Shown here: positions 37,278 to 46,060 of the stretch, in pieces | Layout of the letters: the number at the start of each line of letters is the position of its first letter | Position numbering within the stretch: the first letter of the stretch is position 1 | Origin: Ensifer sp. WSM1721 | GTDB taxonomy: Bacteria > Pseudomonadota > Alphaproteobacteria > Rhizobiales > Rhizobiaceae | Reading direction: 5' to 3' | NCBI RefSeq assembly: GCF_000513895.2 | Contig: NZ_CP165782.1 | Coordinates: forward strand, 1,178,001 to 1,242,000 | DNA length: 64,000 nucleotides | Notes under the pieces: model-generated | Databases searched by the model: none | Told to the model about the DNA's origin: nothing | Seen by the model: the letters and a program-made list of their open reading frames with translations, nothing else | Position numbers and translations under genes: made by a program

Positions 37278-37382
37278 CTGCATGATGTCCTTAAATCGGA
37301 ATCGATTTAAGGACAAAAACATGCAGCAATGCAAAGTGCTACAGCGACCTTTGCGCGTCTGATTGGACGCGCGGCGCTTTAG
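37278..37382 (-). repeat. RIME-type mosaic repeat
   Basis: Intact minus-oriented copy: CTGCATG/CATGCAG palindrome with TTAAATCG/CGATTTAA arms, a linker CAATGCAAAGTG, then CTACAGCG to CGCTTTAG with GCGCGTC/GACGCGC inner arms. It lies between convergent genes and ends 11 bases from the stop of the next minus-strand gene. Confidence 0.85.
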
Positions 37383-37393
37383 CGTCGGCGTTT

Positions 37394-37867
37394 TTAGATC
37401 CACCGGGCGGTATGGCGGCAATAACGCTCGAACTCGAAACCGAAGCGTGACAACAGGTGCCGCTCTTCCTTGCGAATCGCAAATAGGGTCGTCAATGCAA
37501 CGGCGCCGATCGCCGCTATGAAGAACCATGGGTTCATGGTCACCAGGCCGAGGCCGATCATCAGCAGCGTGTATCCGAGATAGATCGGGTTGCGGGTGAA
37601 GCGAAACGGCCCGCAGGTGACAAGACATGTGGCACACCGGTGCGGCAGAACCGCAGTGCGGCGGTCGAGCAGGCTCTTGATGGCCCATAGGTCGAGGGAA
37701 ATCGCCAGAACGATGAGGGCTGCCCCAACCAGCCAGGGGAACCAGCCATGCCCCTGGGCGACGGGGATCGGAACAAATCGGGCCAAAACCAGCGCAATGA
37801 GAACCGCTGCGCCATAGATCAAAGGCGGCCACGGAAAATTCAGCGGCTTGGCACGATAGGCATTCAT
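37394..37867 (-). CDS. Isoprenylcysteine methyltransferase-like membrane protein
   Basis: The 157-residue protein has four hydrophobic helices and the ICMT/PEMT-type motif GPFRFTRNPIYLGYTLLMIG, then the C-terminal ERHLLSRFGFEFERYC segment with the paired acidic/aromatic residues. Bacterial members methylate unknown small molecules or lipids with S-adenosylmethionine. The start at 37867 (MNAYRAKPLNFPWPP) is preferred. It starts five bases after the upstream acyltransferase gene on the same strand. Confidence 0.82.
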   Translation of the reverse strand: MNAYRAKPLNFPWPPLIYGAAVLIALVLARFVPIPVAQGHGWFPWLVGAALIVLAISLDLWAIKSLLDRRTAVLPHRCATCLVTCGPFRFTRNPIYLGYTLLMIGLGLVTMNPWFFIAAIGAVALTTLFAIRKEERHLLSRFGFEFERYCRHTARWI

Positions 37868-37871
37868 GTCC

Positions 37872-38888
37872 CTAGTCCCCTGATTGCGCATCCATTGTGC
37901 ACTGACTGGCGATTCGCGCAATGCGCTCATCCGTGTTCACGTCGATCTTGCCCGTATTCAAATCGTCGAACAGGTTCTGCTCCGTCAGCCTGTCGAGGGT
38001 ACAACCGCAAAAGCGACCGCAGGAGATGCCGGAATTTGCGCTGCTGCAGGCTCGCTCGCAGTTCATCCGATAGGCCTGCGCCGGGTCGGGGACGGGGGCG
38101 GGGAAAACAAGCGAAAAAAGATAGACGAGCCCGATGAGCAGCGGCTGATGGACGAGGTAGATCATCAGACTGTGGCGTCCACCGAAGGCGAGCGGCCTCA
38201 ACCACAAATTTCTCGCGCCGCCTAGGGTTTGGCCGGATCCGAGCCGTGCCACGAAAAACGGATGAAGCAGCTTTGCCATACCCAGACCGGCAAGAAACGG
38301 TGCTAGCCAGGGCAGGAGCGGCACGTAGTCGTTCGAGCGCGGGACGGTTTCGGATAGCCCGACCCACCAGAGCGCCGGCGTATCGAAGATCGGCGAGCGC
38401 AGATAGAGGGGAGCGGCGAAGGCGGTCGCGGCGGCAAGAAAGGAAACGGCGGCGGGGAGCCTGAGGAACAGGAGACCGACGAGACTTGCCGCGGCGATGG
38501 CGTGGAGAATGCCGAAAAAGATGAAGGAATCGGGGAAGGCGAGCCACGTCGCGATGCTGATCAAGGCCGCGGCGCCGGCGATCTTGCCGAAACGGCGGGC
38601 GAATGCGCGGGGACGGAATTTCGGAAGTTGGCCGAGCACCAGGCTGTAGCCGGCCAGGAACAGGAAGCTGCCCGCGATCAGGCGCGCAAACAGCCGCCAG
38701 CCGCCCGTTCCCGCGGTGCCGGCCGCAACATAGCCGAACAATTCGAGATCCCAGACAAAATGGTAGATCGCCATGGCCACGAGCGCCGAGCCGCGCAACG
38801 CGTCGAGGAGGGCGATGCGGCCGGGTCGGGTGACGCCCGACTGCGGCATCTGCGTCTCGTAGGTGGTCGTGGCGCTGTGGTCGGACAT
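37872..38888 (-). CDS. DUF1624/heparan-alpha-glucosaminide acetyltransferase-like membrane protein
   Basis: A membrane protein of about 338 residues with ten or so helices. The N-terminal LDALRGSALVAMAIYHFVWDLELFG pattern (quoted in part: ALRGSALVAMAIYHF) is that of DUF1624 acyltransferase-like proteins. Unusually, the C-terminal 65 residues form a cysteine-rich cytosolic or periplasmic tail (CERACSSANSGISCGRFCGC), which could bind a metal or form disulfides. The start is uncertain among 38888, 38894 and 38963. Confidence 0.78.
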   Translation of the reverse strand: MSDHSATTTYETQMPQSGVTRPGRIALLDALRGSALVAMAIYHFVWDLELFGYVAAGTAGTGGWRLFARLIAGSFLFLAGYSLVLGQLPKFRPRAFARRFGKIAGAAALISIATWLAFPDSFIFFGILHAIAAASLVGLLFLRLPAAVSFLAAATAFAAPLYLRSPIFDTPALWWVGLSETVPRSNDYVPLLPWLAPFLAGLGMAKLLHPFFVARLGSGQTLGGARNLWLRPLAFGGRHSLMIYLVHQPLLIGLVYLFSLVFPAPVPDPAQAYRMNCERACSSANSGISCGRFCGCTLDRLTEQNLFDDLNTGKIDVNTDERIARIASQCTMDAQSGD

Positions 38889-38955
38889 GGGCATTGCCGT
38901 TCTGTTGTTTGGGACGAGGCTACACGAATGTGGTAGATCCGATCGCCGCGATCCA

Positions 38956-39642
38956 TCAGGCATTTTCGATCAATGCGGTTCGCGCTTCCGAATAAAATTG
39001 CCGGCGCGTCAGGACGAAGATGACGAAGGCCGTCAGGACGACGAAGATGTAGGGGCTGATAAACCAGCCGAGATAACCGATCGACAGGAACATCGCCCTC
39101 AAGCCCGCATTGAAATGCTTGGCCGCCAGCGTATTCATCCGGATCGCGCGTTCCGCTGCCCGTTCTGCCGCCTGCCGATCGCGGTTCATGTCCGCCATCA
39201 TCGGTATGCCGCCCATCAGGATCGAACAGTAGTTGAAGAGCCTATAGGACCAGCCGAACTTAAAGAAGGAGTAGCCGAAGAGGCAGATGAGCCCACCGAC
39301 CTTCAATTCGAACCCCGTCCGCCCACTTCGGAATATCTGCGGCAGATCGTCGAAGATCATCTGCACCTGATCGGTCGCGCCGAGCAACGCGAAGCATCCG
39401 CCAAGCGCGAAAATGGTCGTCGAGGCAAAAAAGGCGGTACCCGCCTGAAGCCCGGCGATGATCTGCGTGTCGATCATCTTCAGATCGCGATTGAGCGAGT
39501 TGCGGATCCACCGCGCCCTGTGCTCGTTCATCAGCCGGTTCAGACTGACGCGCTTGAAATTGCGTCGCCCGTCCGAAGCCCAGGTGAAGCCCGCCCACAG
39601 TAGAACGAAGGTGGCCAGCGCTATGTAGTCTTCGAAGGTCAT
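38956..39642 (-). CDS. DUF599 membrane protein
   Basis: The 228-residue protein has four or five hydrophobic helices and DUF599 segments: TFEDYIALATFVLLWAGF near the start, DTQIIAGLQAGTAFFASTT, and the ERAIRMNTLAAKHFNAGLR region. Function unknown. The start at 39642 (MTFEDYIAL) is the family start; a longer upstream reading is rejected. Confidence 0.83.
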   Translation of the reverse strand: MTFEDYIALATFVLLWAGFTWASDGRRNFKRVSLNRLMNEHRARWIRNSLNRDLKMIDTQIIAGLQAGTAFFASTTIFALGGCFALLGATDQVQMIFDDLPQIFRSGRTGFELKVGGLICLFGYSFFKFGWSYRLFNYCSILMGGIPMMADMNRDRQAAERAAERAIRMNTLAAKHFNAGLRAMFLSIGYLGWFISPYIFVVLTAFVIFVLTRRQFYSEARTALIENA

Positions 39643-39705
39643 GGCCCGTGTTTTGGCACGGCCAAATGAAAATGCAAAGGTCGCCACGGCAACGCGCGGG
39701 CGGAT

Positions 39706-39734
39706 TTCGACACGATTTCGCCACATTTCTATAT
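39706..39734 (+). promoter_or_regulatory. Sigma70-type promoter of the 33-residue ORF
   Basis: TTCGAC (39706-39711), a 17-base spacer and CTATAT (39729-39734). The -10 matches the rhizobial consensus exactly and the -35 in four of six. Transcription would start near 39741, about 70 bases before ATG 39812. Confidence 0.5.
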
Positions 39735-39811
39735 TGCGCGTTAACCCATTCTTCGCTATGCACTGCCTCCATGCCTCAATGCTTGCCGAGCTTCGGCTAT
39801 TCGGAGACATC

Positions 39812-39913
39812 ATGGACAATACAGTAGAGAAGTCGTGCTGGGGCGTGACCTTTCGCGCCGTGGCGGGTTTCGCAGGCTTTCTCGTTCTCGCCTATCTTTT
39901 CGGCGGCTTCTGA
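39812..39913 (+). CDS. 33-residue putative membrane small protein
   Basis: A short ORF, MDNTVEKSCWGVTFRAV followed by a hydrophobic stretch (AGFAGFLVLAYLFGGF), predicts one membrane helix. GGAG lies seven bases before the ATG, a promoter at 39706-39734 and a strong terminator 19 bases after the stop frame it as its own transcription unit. No family recognised. An in-frame extension back to 39641 runs through the promoter and is rejected. Confidence 0.6.
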   Translation: MDNTVEKSCWGVTFRAVAGFAGFLVLAYLFGGF

Positions 39914-39931
39914 AAAAATAAAAGGACTGTC

Positions 39932-39978
39932 AGCGGCGAACCGGTCATGCCAACCGCTTCGCCGCTTTCTTGTTTTTG
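39932..39978 (+). terminator. Terminator after the 33-residue ORF
   Basis: AGCGGCGAA (39932-39940) pairs perfectly with TTCGCCGCT (39958-39966), with inner CGGT/ACCG pairing, followed by TTCTTGTTTTT. The next 230 bases up to sdaA hold only the candidate operator described separately. Confidence 0.8.
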
Positions 39979-40068
39979 TCTGTGACCGAAAGGCCGCGGA
40001 GGCGTTCCGCTTGCCGTCCATGTCGCACCGACAGAATCCAATGTCGGTCGGTCGCCTGACGCATCGGC

Positions 40069-40097
40069 ATAGGATCGCTTAGGGTTGCATCCTATAT
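40069..40097 (+). promoter_or_regulatory. Inverted repeat over a -10-like element upstream of sdaA
   Basis: ATAGGAT (40069-40075) and ATCCTAT (40089-40095) form a perfect 7-bp inverted repeat with 13 bases between. CTATAT at 40092-40097 is an exact rhizobial -10 element overlapping the right arm; no good -35 is seen. It could be an operator for sdaA, whose start is 114 bases downstream. Confidence 0.35.
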
Positions 40098-40210
40098 AAG
40101 AGGCGACCGGCACCCGTTTCCAAAGAGGAATGGCGTGATTCGGTTCATCATCGACATGGCGTTCAGCCGCAGGTGCGGCGGCGCTCTGTCAGGCTCTGGG
40201 CAGGCAATTT

Positions 40211-41611
40211 ATGTTTCTTTCCGTCTTCGACGTCTTCAAGATCGGTATCGGTCCATCGAGCTCGCACACCATGGGGCCGATGTCGGCCGCCAACAGGTTT
40301 CTCGATCTCATCCTGTCGGACGACTGGCCGCGGCCGTCCCATGCCGCCGTTAGCGCCATCCAGGTAAGCCTGCACGGGTCGCTGGCGCATACGGGTATCG
40401 GCCACGGCACGGGCAGGGCGGTGATTCTCGGTCTGATGGGCGAACGCCCGGACCTCGTCGACCCGGACCGGATGGACGCGATCATCGAGGAGGTGGAGCG
40501 CACGGGCCGCGTCACGCCTCCCGGCCATCCGGCCTATGCATTCCAGCCGAAAACCGATCTCATCTTCGACAAGAAGGTGCCACTGCCGGGCCACGCCAAC
40601 GGCATGTCCTTTTCGGCCTTCGATCGCGACGGCCGGCTGCTTCTCAAGCGGATCTACTATTCGATCGGCGGCGGTTTCGTCGTAACCGATACGGAACTGG
40701 AGGCGATGCGGGCTCAGAAGAACAAGCCTGCCGGCGTCAAGGTGCCGTATCCCTTTGCGACGGCGCAGCAGATGCTCGACATGGCCGCCCGCTCGGGGCT
40801 GACGATTGCCCAGATGAAGCGGGCGAACGAGGAATGCGCCATGTCGAGGGAGGAGCTCGACGCGGGGCTCGATCGCATCTGGGCTGCGATGAATGCCTGC
40901 ATCGACCGCGGTCTCAGCCAGGACGGAATCATGCCGGGCGGCCTGAAGGTCCGCCGGCGCGCCCGCGCGATCCATGACAAGCTGCAGGAGGAGTGGCGTT
41001 CCAACAAGACCAACCCGTTGCTCGCGAACGATTGGCTGAGCGTCTACGCCATGGCCGTCAATGAAGAGAACGCCGCCGGCGGCAGGGTGGTGACATCGCC
41101 GACCAATGGGGCGGCAGGCGTAGTTCCTGCAACAATTCGCTATTACCTGCATTTCCACGACGATGCCGATCAGGAAGGTATTCGCGATTACCTGCTGACC
41201 GCTGCTGCCGTCGGCGGTATCATCAAACACAACGCCTCGATCTCGGGAGCGGAGGTCGGCTGTCAGGGTGAGGTCGGTTCGGCTTCGGCGATGGCAGCCG
41301 CAGGTCTCGCCGCCGTGATGGGCGGTACGCCAGAACAGATCGAGAATGCCGCGGAGATTGCGCTCGAGCATCACCTTGGCATGACATGCGATCCGGTCGC
41401 GGGTCTGGTGCAGGTGCCCTGCATCGAACGCAATGCCCTTGGCGCCGTCAAGGCGGTCACGGCGGCGTCGCTCGCGCTCAAGGGCGACGGCAAGCATTTC
41501 GTCCCGCTCGATGCCTGCATCGAGACGATGCGGCAGACGGGCGTGGACATGAACGAGAAGTACAAGGAGACATCCACCGGCGGGCTCGCCGTCAACGTCG
41601 TCGAGTGCTGA
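40211..41611 (+). CDS. sdaA: L-serine ammonia-lyase (iron-sulfur type)
   Basis: The enzyme deaminates L-serine to pyruvate and ammonia using a [4Fe-4S] cluster. The 466-residue single-chain form begins with the beta domain ([12 protein letters not shown], residues 13-24) and ends with the alpha domain, where Cys351, Cys393 and Cys404 ([20 protein letters not shown]) are the expected cluster ligands. No serine-responsive regulator lies nearby. Confidence 0.95.
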   Translation: MFLSVFDVFKIGIGPSSSHTMGPMSAANRFLDLILSDDWPRPSHAAVSAIQVSLHGSLAHTGIGHGTGRAVILGLMGERPDLVDPDRMDAIIEEVERTGRVTPPGHPAYAFQPKTDLIFDKKVPLPGHANGMSFSAFDRDGRLLLKRIYYSIGGGFVVTDTELEAMRAQKNKPAGVKVPYPFATAQQMLDMAARSGLTIAQMKRANEECAMSREELDAGLDRIWAAMNACIDRGLSQDGIMPGGLKVRRRARAIHDKLQEEWRSNKTNPLLANDWLSVYAMAVNEENAAGGRVVTSPTNGAAGVVPATIRYYLHFHDDADQEGIRDYLLTAAAVGGIIKHNASISGAEVGCQGEVGSASAMAAAGLAAVMGGTPEQIENAAEIALEHHLGMTCDPVAGLVQVPCIERNALGAVKAVTAASLALKGDGKHFVPLDACIETMRQTGVDMNEKYKETSTGGLAVNVVEC

Positions 41612-41689
41612 CACATGTCGTCCGGCGCTGTGGACGAAGCCGCGCAAACCGCTTGACCGCGACCGGCGGTCGGGTGTTGAAAGTTCGCC

Positions 41690-42127
41690 ATGGCTTTGCA
41701 TCTCATAAAGCTCTGCGTCGGTGCCGAATCCGTCGAGGACTTGCGCGAATGGGTGTCGCGCAAAGCCTTAGCGGCGATTGCGGCGGGACAGCAGCCCCAT
41801 TCCTTCCATACGACGCGGATGGTTCCGAAGCGTACGGAAGAGCTTCTGGCGAGTGGGTCGCTCTACTGGGTGATCAAGGGATATGTACAGGCGCGCCAGC
41901 CGCTGATCGGCATCGAGACCTTCACCGATGGCGAGGGCATCGGCCGCTGCAATCTCATCCTTGGGCCGGAAGTGGTGGAGACCGAACTGCAGCCACGCAG
42001 GGCCTTCCAGGGATGGCGGTACTTGGAGGACAAGGAAGCGCCGCGCGATCTCGCGTCGCTTTCCGGCGATGGCGGGGAGATGCCCCTCGAATTGCGGCGT
42101 GAACTCGCCGAACTCGGTCTCCTGTAG
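41690..42127 (+). CDS. DUF1489 protein
   Basis: The 145-residue protein matches the alphaproteobacterial DUF1489 family, with MALHLIKLCVGAESVEDL at the N-terminus and HTTRMVPKRTEELLASGSLYWVIKG (quoted in part: TRMVPKRTEELL). Soluble, function unknown. It follows sdaA by 78 bases with no terminator seen between, so co-transcription is possible. Confidence 0.88.
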   Translation: MALHLIKLCVGAESVEDLREWVSRKALAAIAAGQQPHSFHTTRMVPKRTEELLASGSLYWVIKGYVQARQPLIGIETFTDGEGIGRCNLILGPEVVETELQPRRAFQGWRYLEDKEAPRDLASLSGDGGEMPLELRRELAELGLL

Positions 42128-42227
42128 TCGCAGCCATATCGTCCGTCAGAACTGCTCAGCCGTGTTCCGCTCAATGCTTGCACATGGCTGGTGTGGCGCG
42201 TACCGCCTGAAACACGATGCTCGGTGA

Positions 42228-42494
42228 TCAATGCAGTCGTATTCTCAACGGATGGCGACCAGGTGCCGTGACATGCAGGTGGATTTCCGCCCGGGGCTGG
42301 GTCGAACGCCAAGCGCGTGCGCCATGCGTGAGAAGCATGCCCACGAGGTCGCGCGTCTTTGTTTTTGACCGGTTGAGGCCGATGTCGGCGATACGCATCG
42401 CCGCCTCGTGCAACGGATGCAGCCGGATGCGGGAAGGCTTCGCTTGCTTCCCCGGCATTACGCTGATGCCGGGAACGTTCTCGTTCACTGCCAT
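42228..42494 (-). CDS. Hypothetical protein, 88 residues (uncertain)
   Basis: The frame MAVNENVPGISVMPGK runs 88 codons and ends in a basic tail. It is preceded by GAGGT six bases before the ATG. No domain is recognised. It lies in the 444-base gap between convergent DUF1489 and the carboxypeptidase gene, where nothing else is evident. It may be real or chance. Confidence 0.35.
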   Translation of the reverse strand: MAVNENVPGISVMPGKQAKPSRIRLHPLHEAAMRIADIGLNRSKTKTRDLVGMLLTHGARAWRSTQPRAEIHLHVTAPGRHPLRIRLH

Positions 42495-42528
42495 GACAGA
42501 CCTCGTTACGCTTTACAAATCCGAGGAG

Positions 42529-42556
42529 GACGGCCGGAAAAACGCACCCGGCCGTC
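42529..42556 (-). terminator. Hairpin after the carboxypeptidase gene
   Basis: GACGGCCGG (42529-42537) and CCGGCCGTC (42548-42556) form a perfect 9-bp stem 15 bases past the stop on the minus strand. There is no T run, so this may be a Rho-dependent or partial terminator. Confidence 0.4.
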
Positions 42557-42571
42557 AAAATGTCGTGCCGC

Positions 42572-44077
42572 TCACTGCTGGCTTGCCCAGCAGGAGAAGC
42601 CTTTCTTTTTCAGGACCTTGCATGCGTTGATCGCCTTGTCCTGATCGCCGAAGCCGCCGAAGCGCGCGCGGTAGACCTGGGCACCGCCATTGCTGAAGGC
42701 GACCGTAAACGGCTTCGCGTTTCGCAGTGCCTTCCCACCCTTTTCCTGGGCGTTGCCGAGCAGCGTCATTGCCTGTGCCTCGTTGTCCGTGGCGCCGATC
42801 TGGATGACCCAGCCCTGTGGCTGCACGTTCGCTTCGGAGCGGGCCTCTGCCTTGGCGGGCGCTGTCTCGGCCTTGGCGACGGAGTTGGTGATCTGCGTGT
42901 CAACCTCGGCGGCCGGCGCCGGCTGCCCCGCAAGCTTGGCGCTCTGTGCATCGAGCGTGTTCGGCGCGACCTTGGCGGAAAGCACGGGATTGTCGGACGC
43001 GGGCTTGGTCGCCGCATAGGCCATTGCGATGCCGCCGGCATTGCCGCTGTCGTAGCGCACGCTCGGGACAGGGCCGGTATTCGGCAGGTCCATTGCTGCC
43101 GATGCGACCGCAACCGGCGCCTCGGCAGGCTGCGCCTCGGCTTCCGCGACCGCCGACACGGGCTCTGCGGGAGCCTGAGCGATCAGGTTGCCGCCACCCC
43201 GGCGCGAGGCGGCCGGCATATACTTGGCAACCAGCCTGCGCATCTGGGCATCGCGGGCGCCGCCCGACGTGCCGCCCATGACGACCGCAACGATGCTGCG
43301 ACTGTCGAGCTGAGCGGAGGTCACCAGGTTGAATCCGGAAGCGCGGGTATAGCCGGTCTTGATGCCATCGACACCGCGGACATTGCCGAGAAGGCGATTG
43401 TGGTTGCCGATGCTCTGCTTGCCGAAACGGAAGCTGCGCGTGGAGAAGTAATCGTAATATTGCGGGAAATGCTGCCGCAGGGCGATACCGAGGCGAGCCT
43501 GGTCACGGGCGGTCGTCCGCTGTTCGGTATTAGGCAGACCATGGGCATTGCGATAGGTCGTGCGCGTCATGCCGAGCGCCCGGGCTTTGTTGGTCATCAT
43601 TCGGGCGAAGCGTTGTTCCGAACCGCCGAGCAATTCACCAAGCGCCGTAGCGGCGTCGTTGGCCGAACGCGTTACCAGCGCGAGGATCGCCTGCTCCACG
43701 GTGATCGATTTGCCCGCTCGTACGCCGAGTTTCGACGGCGGCTCGGACGACGCCTTCTTGGAGAAGGGCACCGGCGTGGTCTTGCTGATACGCCCCGCCT
43801 CCAGAGCCTCGAAGGTCAGATACAGCGTCATCATCTTGGTCAGCGAGGCCGGATAGCGCAACTCGTCCGCATCCTCGCCGTAAAGCACCTTGCCCGTCTT
43901 CGCATCGACGACGATGCCCGCATATCTGGGATTGGCAAGGGCGGGCGCCGAAAGGGCCAGCGCGACGATGGCGCTCGCAAGGACAACCCGTCCTACAACT
44001 TTTGAAAAGACGCCAAGCGGGCGCTTCACGAGATCAGAAAAAACGGATTGAGACACTACGTTGCTCTTCATTCTCAT
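42572..44077 (-). CDS. D-alanyl-D-alanine carboxypeptidase with SPOR domain
   Basis: A periplasmic penicillin-binding protein of the S11 family that trims the terminal D-Ala of peptidoglycan pentapeptides. In the 501-residue protein a signal segment ends near ALA (residue 48). The three active-site motifs are SLTK (78-81), SAN (138-140) and KTG (240-242). A long Ala/Pro-rich linker (about 295-415) leads to a C-terminal SPOR domain (about 422-501, GWVIQIGATDNEAQA onward), which binds denuded glycan at the septum. The SPOR tail implies division-site targeting. Start uncertain: 44077 or 44071. Confidence 0.92.
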   Translation of the reverse strand: MRMKSNVVSQSVFSDLVKRPLGVFSKVVGRVVLASAIVALALSAPALANPRYAGIVVDAKTGKVLYGEDADELRYPASLTKMMTLYLTFEALEAGRISKTTPVPFSKKASSEPPSKLGVRAGKSITVEQAILALVTRSANDAATALGELLGGSEQRFARMMTNKARALGMTRTTYRNAHGLPNTEQRTTARDQARLGIALRQHFPQYYDYFSTRSFRFGKQSIGNHNRLLGNVRGVDGIKTGYTRASGFNLVTSAQLDSRSIVAVVMGGTSGGARDAQMRRLVAKYMPAASRRGGGNLIAQAPAEPVSAVAEAEAQPAEAPVAVASAAMDLPNTGPVPSVRYDSGNAGGIAMAYAATKPASDNPVLSAKVAPNTLDAQSAKLAGQPAPAAEVDTQITNSVAKAETAPAKAEARSEANVQPQGWVIQIGATDNEAQAMTLLGNAQEKGGKALRNAKPFTVAFSNGGAQVYRARFGGFGDQDKAINACKVLKKKGFSCWASQQ

Positions 44078-44259
44078 GTCGGGGGTGCCGTCCGGACGCA
44101 TTCTCCGGGAACGACCGTTCCCGAGACAGTATCGGGATAGCGTTACCAATCGGTTTATGATGAATGATTGGTTTCTGGGGCTGGTCGAATTGTTCGGAAA
44201 AGGGCACCGGCCGGCGATCTCCGCCGGCCTATTGCCTGCATCACGACTCTTGGACAAAA

Positions 44260-44988
44260 TCACGGCACCGAGCGCTCGCGAATGAATGTTTCTACCGAAT
44301 CATCGATTTCGCGCCATTGCGGCAGCAACTTGCTCGAGAATCTATAGAGAACCGTGAGGTCCTTACCCATGTGGACGTCACGTTGGCAGTCGGCACTGGT
44401 CGACTTCGCGGGGCTTTCGGGCAGGAGGCAGCGCAAGACATAGGGCGGGTGGCCGTCTCTCTCGGCCGTGAAAAAGACCTCCCCCGCATAGCTGGACGTC
44501 GGCTTGGCATCGTATCTGGTGAGCCCCGCGGGACCGGCTTGCGGCCTGTCTTCCAAGACGTGACGGTAGACGGGGACAAACCGCCCGGACATGTCGCGCG
44601 ACATCGTGCTCTGGGTGATCTGCAGGAAGATCAGGTTTTCCGGGCGGTTTAGATCGTTGAACAGGAGCCGCGTCTCGTCGCTGTAGCCCTCAAGTGCGGG
44701 CCAGGTCAGGTAAAGGTCGAGGCGCTCGACGATGTTCGTGGCGCGCTGGCTTTCGAAGCGAATGATGTTGGCGGGAAGACGCAGATGATCCTGGCCGATG
44801 AAGATGTCGTAGGTCTGGCGGCTCGCGGTATGCCCGGCAAGGACGAGGTATTCGCCGAGCCGGCGCCCGGAAAAAGAGAGCAAGATCGTCAGCGCAACGA
44901 GCAGCAAGGCGAGCGCGGCGATCTTGTATAGGGCGCGGGGCGAGAGCAGCGGTATGAGGTCCGGTTCCGGGCTAGATGGCGTGGTCAT
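44260..44988 (-). CDS. Conserved hypothetical membrane-anchored protein
   Basis: The 242-residue protein has one N-terminal helix (LYKIAALALLLVALTILLSF, about 20-39) and a larger, probably periplasmic domain with two cysteines (RCLLPES and ADCQRDVH) that could form a disulfide. No domain is recognised. It lies 182 bases upstream of the carboxypeptidase on the same strand; a role in the envelope is only a guess. Confidence 0.7.
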   Translation of the reverse strand: MTTPSSPEPDLIPLLSPRALYKIAALALLLVALTILLSFSGRRLGEYLVLAGHTASRQTYDIFIGQDHLRLPANIIRFESQRATNIVERLDLYLTWPALEGYSDETRLLFNDLNRPENLIFLQITQSTMSRDMSGRFVPVYRHVLEDRPQAGPAGLTRYDAKPTSSYAGEVFFTAERDGHPPYVLRCLLPESPAKSTSADCQRDVHMGKDLTVLYRFSSKLLPQWREIDDSVETFIRERSVP

Positions 44989-45150
44989 GAATGCGCCGTC
45001 CGCTGCGCTGGCTGATTTGATATGGCGCCCTTGTCCGCTTGGAAGCCCGGCTCTGTGAGCGGAGGTCCGGCGGAAATTGCTTTCCTCGACGCTCGTTGAA
45101 GATGGTTAAATTTCGATGAAGCGAGGTCGCTCGAAGACTGTGCGGACCGT

Positions 45151-45190
45151 CAAAAAGAAAGGGCCGGTTCCAGGGACAAGGGAACCGGCC
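45151..45190 (-). terminator. Terminator after the BTLCP gene
   Basis: GGCCGGTTCC (45162-45171) pairs perfectly with GGAACCGGCC (45181-45190). On the minus strand the stem is followed by CTTTCTTTTTG. It lies about 100 bases past the BTLCP stop. The remainder of the 303-base gap 44989-45291 shows nothing else. Confidence 0.75.
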
Positions 45191-45291
45191 GGGGGCTTGG
45201 GTCTGGGACGGGGACAGGGGGCTGACCTAAGCCCGTTTAGGATCGCGTCAGCAATTTCGGCTTTTTTGCCGACGAGTTGGTGAGCGGGTCG

Positions 45292-45900
45292 TTACTTGCT
45301 GCTGACGCTGCCGACGGCAACGGCGCGGCCGTCTTGCAGCTTTACCCAGCGGCCGGCGTTCTCCGAGGACTGCCGCTTCAGGTAGGTATATTCGGTGTCC
45401 GACCACAGCAGCACTTTGCTGCGCATGTTGTCGAGGATGAAGTCGCCGCGATCGGTGCGCACAGTCAGCACCGCGTGGCCGTCGCCATTCGGCTGCAGGA
45501 CGACGGTGATCAGAAGATCGGCGGGGGAAAAGCCGCTTTCGATCAGTTTGCGGCGTTTCAAAAGCACATAATCCTCGCAGTCGCCGACGGTATCGGGATA
45601 GGACCACTCTTCCTCGACGCCATGGATTTCTATGTCGGTCATAGGGGTGACGGCCTGGTTTACCTCGTAATTGACCTCGAGGATCTTCCGCCAGCCATCG
45701 CGCGTCAGCACGGCGGGGCCGTGGTCGGGGCCAACAGACCGGCATTCGGATTGATAGCTCTTACAGAACTCATAGTGCCCGATCGGCGGATTGGTCGCGC
45801 CGCCGACCGTCATGTTCGCCGGCGATGCGACGGCCGGACCGGTCAGGATGCCGGTGATAAGGGCCGCGGCGGCGACCGCCTTGATGGTAATTCTGCGCAT
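45292..45900 (-). CDS. Transglutaminase-like cysteine peptidase (BTLCP, family C93)
   Basis: The 202-residue exported protein has a signal peptide (cut near ASA/VAS, about residue 26) and the catalytic triad of the bacterial transglutaminase-like family: Cys108 (VGDCEDYVL), His142 (GDGHAVLTV) and Asp157 (FILDNM). The best-known member, LapG of Pseudomonas, cleaves surface adhesins under c-di-GMP control; rhizobia carry several related proteins of unknown target. The start at 45900 (MRRITIKAV) follows GGGGAG. It lies downstream of PilZ and PAS genes on the same strand. Confidence 0.88.
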   Translation of the reverse strand: MRRITIKAVAAAALITGILTGPAVASPANMTVGGATNPPIGHYEFCKSYQSECRSVGPDHGPAVLTRDGWRKILEVNYEVNQAVTPMTDIEIHGVEEEWSYPDTVGDCEDYVLLKRRKLIESGFSPADLLITVVLQPNGDGHAVLTVRTDRGDFILDNMRSKVLLWSDTEYTYLKRQSSENAGRWVKLQDGRAVAVGSVSSK

Positions 45901-45933
45901 GTATGTCTCCCCGTTATGGTTCGACAATGGCAC

Positions 45934-46060
45934 AGAGCTTTTTACTTGCGGCGAAGATGCGAGGTAAAAACAAGTACAAATTCGAATAGCATAAGAATAA
46001 ACTTCGATTTGTATTTGAATGAAATTTGATTCAAATTTTAGCGAATTCCCTGAGGCATGA
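45934..46060. promoter_or_regulatory. AT-rich stretch with palindrome upstream of the BTLCP gene
   Basis: The region is far richer in A and T than its surroundings. It holds a perfect palindrome AAATTTGA-T-TCAAATTT (46022-46038) and an imperfect pair ACAAATTCGAA / TTCGATTTGT. It probably contains the BTLCP promoter and a binding site, possibly for an AT-preferring regulator of the MucR/Ros type. The rest of the 521-base gap (46061-46421) shows no credible gene. Confidence 0.4.

Noticed and set aside
45162..45190. CCGGTTCC/GGAACCGG read as an EcfG -35 element
   Set aside because: GGAAC is not followed by CGTT at 16-17 bases, and the sequence is the arm of a terminator hairpin.
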